A stretch of DNA of 64,000 bases, from NCBI GenBank assembly GCA_949290055.1, contig CASEQJ010000008.1, forward strand, positions 1 through 64,000. Direction: 5' to 3'. Below are positions 63,626-64,000 of the stretch, in pieces; within the stretch, counting starts at the first letter, position 1; each line of letters opens with the position of its first letter. Made by a program: the position numbers and the translations under genes. The notes under the pieces are model-generated. The model ran no database searches. It saw only the letters and a program-made list of their open reading frames with translations, and was not told where the DNA came from. Source of the stretch: an uncultured Olsenella sp. Its GTDB lineage: Bacteria; Actinomycetota; Coriobacteriia; Coriobacteriales; Atopobiaceae.

Positions 63626-64000
63626 CTACGCCTCGAGGACCTCGAAGGTCTCCTCGGTGCCGTCCTCGGCGAAGGTAATGATCAGCGAGGACTTGACGGG
63701 GTCGCCGGTGCCCTCGTAGGCGATGGAGCCAGTGACGCCCTCGACGGTGCCGCCGGCGATGCCGTCGATCACGGCCTGCTTGTAGTCCTCGGAGCCGGGC
63801 TCGAGGCCGGCCTCCTCGGCGGCGGCGAGGCCGTTCGCGAGCACCATGGCGGCGTCATAGCCGAGCGCGCAGAAGTTCGTGGGGGTCTCGCCGTACTCGG
63901 CCTCGTAGTCCTCGACGAACTTCGTCGCGGTCTCGGACTCGTTGGAGGAGCTGAAGGCGCAGCAGTAGTAGCAGTCGTGGAGGTTGGCGGCCTCGGCGTA
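63626..64000 (-). CDS. livJ: LivJ-type substrate-binding protein, C-terminal end (cut by window edge)
   Basis: The last 124 codons of a periplasmic-binding-protein-like lipoprotein or secreted receptor. NESETATKFVEDYEAEYGETPT and ALGYDAAMVLANGL are typical of the type I fold used for branched-chain amino acids. The start and signal peptide lie beyond the right edge. The stop is followed 9 nt later by CTTCTCG and then a terminator. Ligand specificity is inferred from the operon. Confidence 0.88.
   Translation of the reverse strand, partial: YAEAANLHDCYYCCAFSSSNESETATKFVEDYEAEYGETPTNFCALGYDAAMVLANGLAAAEEAGLEPGSEDYKQAVIDGIAGGTVEGVTGSIAYEGTGDPVKSSLIITFAEDGTEETFEVLEA

Overview
The window looks like chromosome of a high-GC Gram-positive from the class Coriobacteriia, probably an Olsenella/Atopobiaceae-type organism. 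This is inferred from the style of the proteins, the GC-rich third codon positions and the gene mix; no database search was possible. Most of it is ordinary housekeeping DNA. One long defence island, from about 27.6 to 49.5 kb, is cut into this background, and many intergenic gaps carry unusual repeat arrays.

Layout. 1-7 kb: 5' end of valS, a TatD hydrolase, a GT8 glycosyltransferase, and the tig-clpP-clpX proteostasis operon with a tRNA-Leu. 7-11.7 kb: an ABC exporter with two permeases, a sensor kinase and a response regulator. 11.7-17.3 kb: a PHP phosphoesterase and carAB behind a probable PyrR-type attenuator. 17.7-26.2 kb: gdhA, a lipid kinase, a REP-associated transposase flanked by its palindromes, ptsI and fruK, a NUDIX hydrolase, a secreted nuclease and six tRNAs. 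26.3-27.5 kb: two small proteins and a Fic enzyme. 27.6-49.5 kb: a BREX type 1 island on the minus strand. 49.7-57.9 kb: a small hypothetical gene, an S33 peptidase, and the aspartate-family genes asd, lysC, hom, thrC and thrB. 57.9-64 kb: a DUF559/Vsr-like nuclease gene between two repeat arrays, then a branched-chain amino acid ABC transporter (livF, G, M, H and the end of livJ).

The BREX island reads brxA-brxB-brxC-pglX(N)-SIR2-[DUF3800 element]-1140 aa protein-pglX(C)-pglZ-brxL-two unknown genes. The methyltransferase gene pglX is divided at a domain boundary. Its N-terminal 829 codons (methyltransferase plus target recognition) end immediately before a SIR2-like gene, and its C-terminal 324 codons restart about 5.7 kb away with their own strong ribosome binding site. 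The interval holds a SIR2-like gene translationally coupled to pglX-N, a DUF3800 gene on the opposite strand, three tandem copies of a structured-RNA-like leader, a broken second DUF3800 gene, and an unrecognised 1140 aa protein with a helix-hairpin-helix segment. Two more unrecognised genes with a 4 nt overlap follow brxL. A run of nine G residues lies in the brxA leader.

Outside the island the most striking pattern is a set of intergenic arrays. Arrays A, B and C each hold two direct and two inverted copies of a 20-27 bp sequence. A and B share a motif and have exact 40 bp spacing in both orientations. Arrays D, E and F share a different motif, and E and F flank the DUF559 gene. Perfect 29 nt palindromes sit on stop codons, and a CTTCTCG motif recurs just after stop codons.
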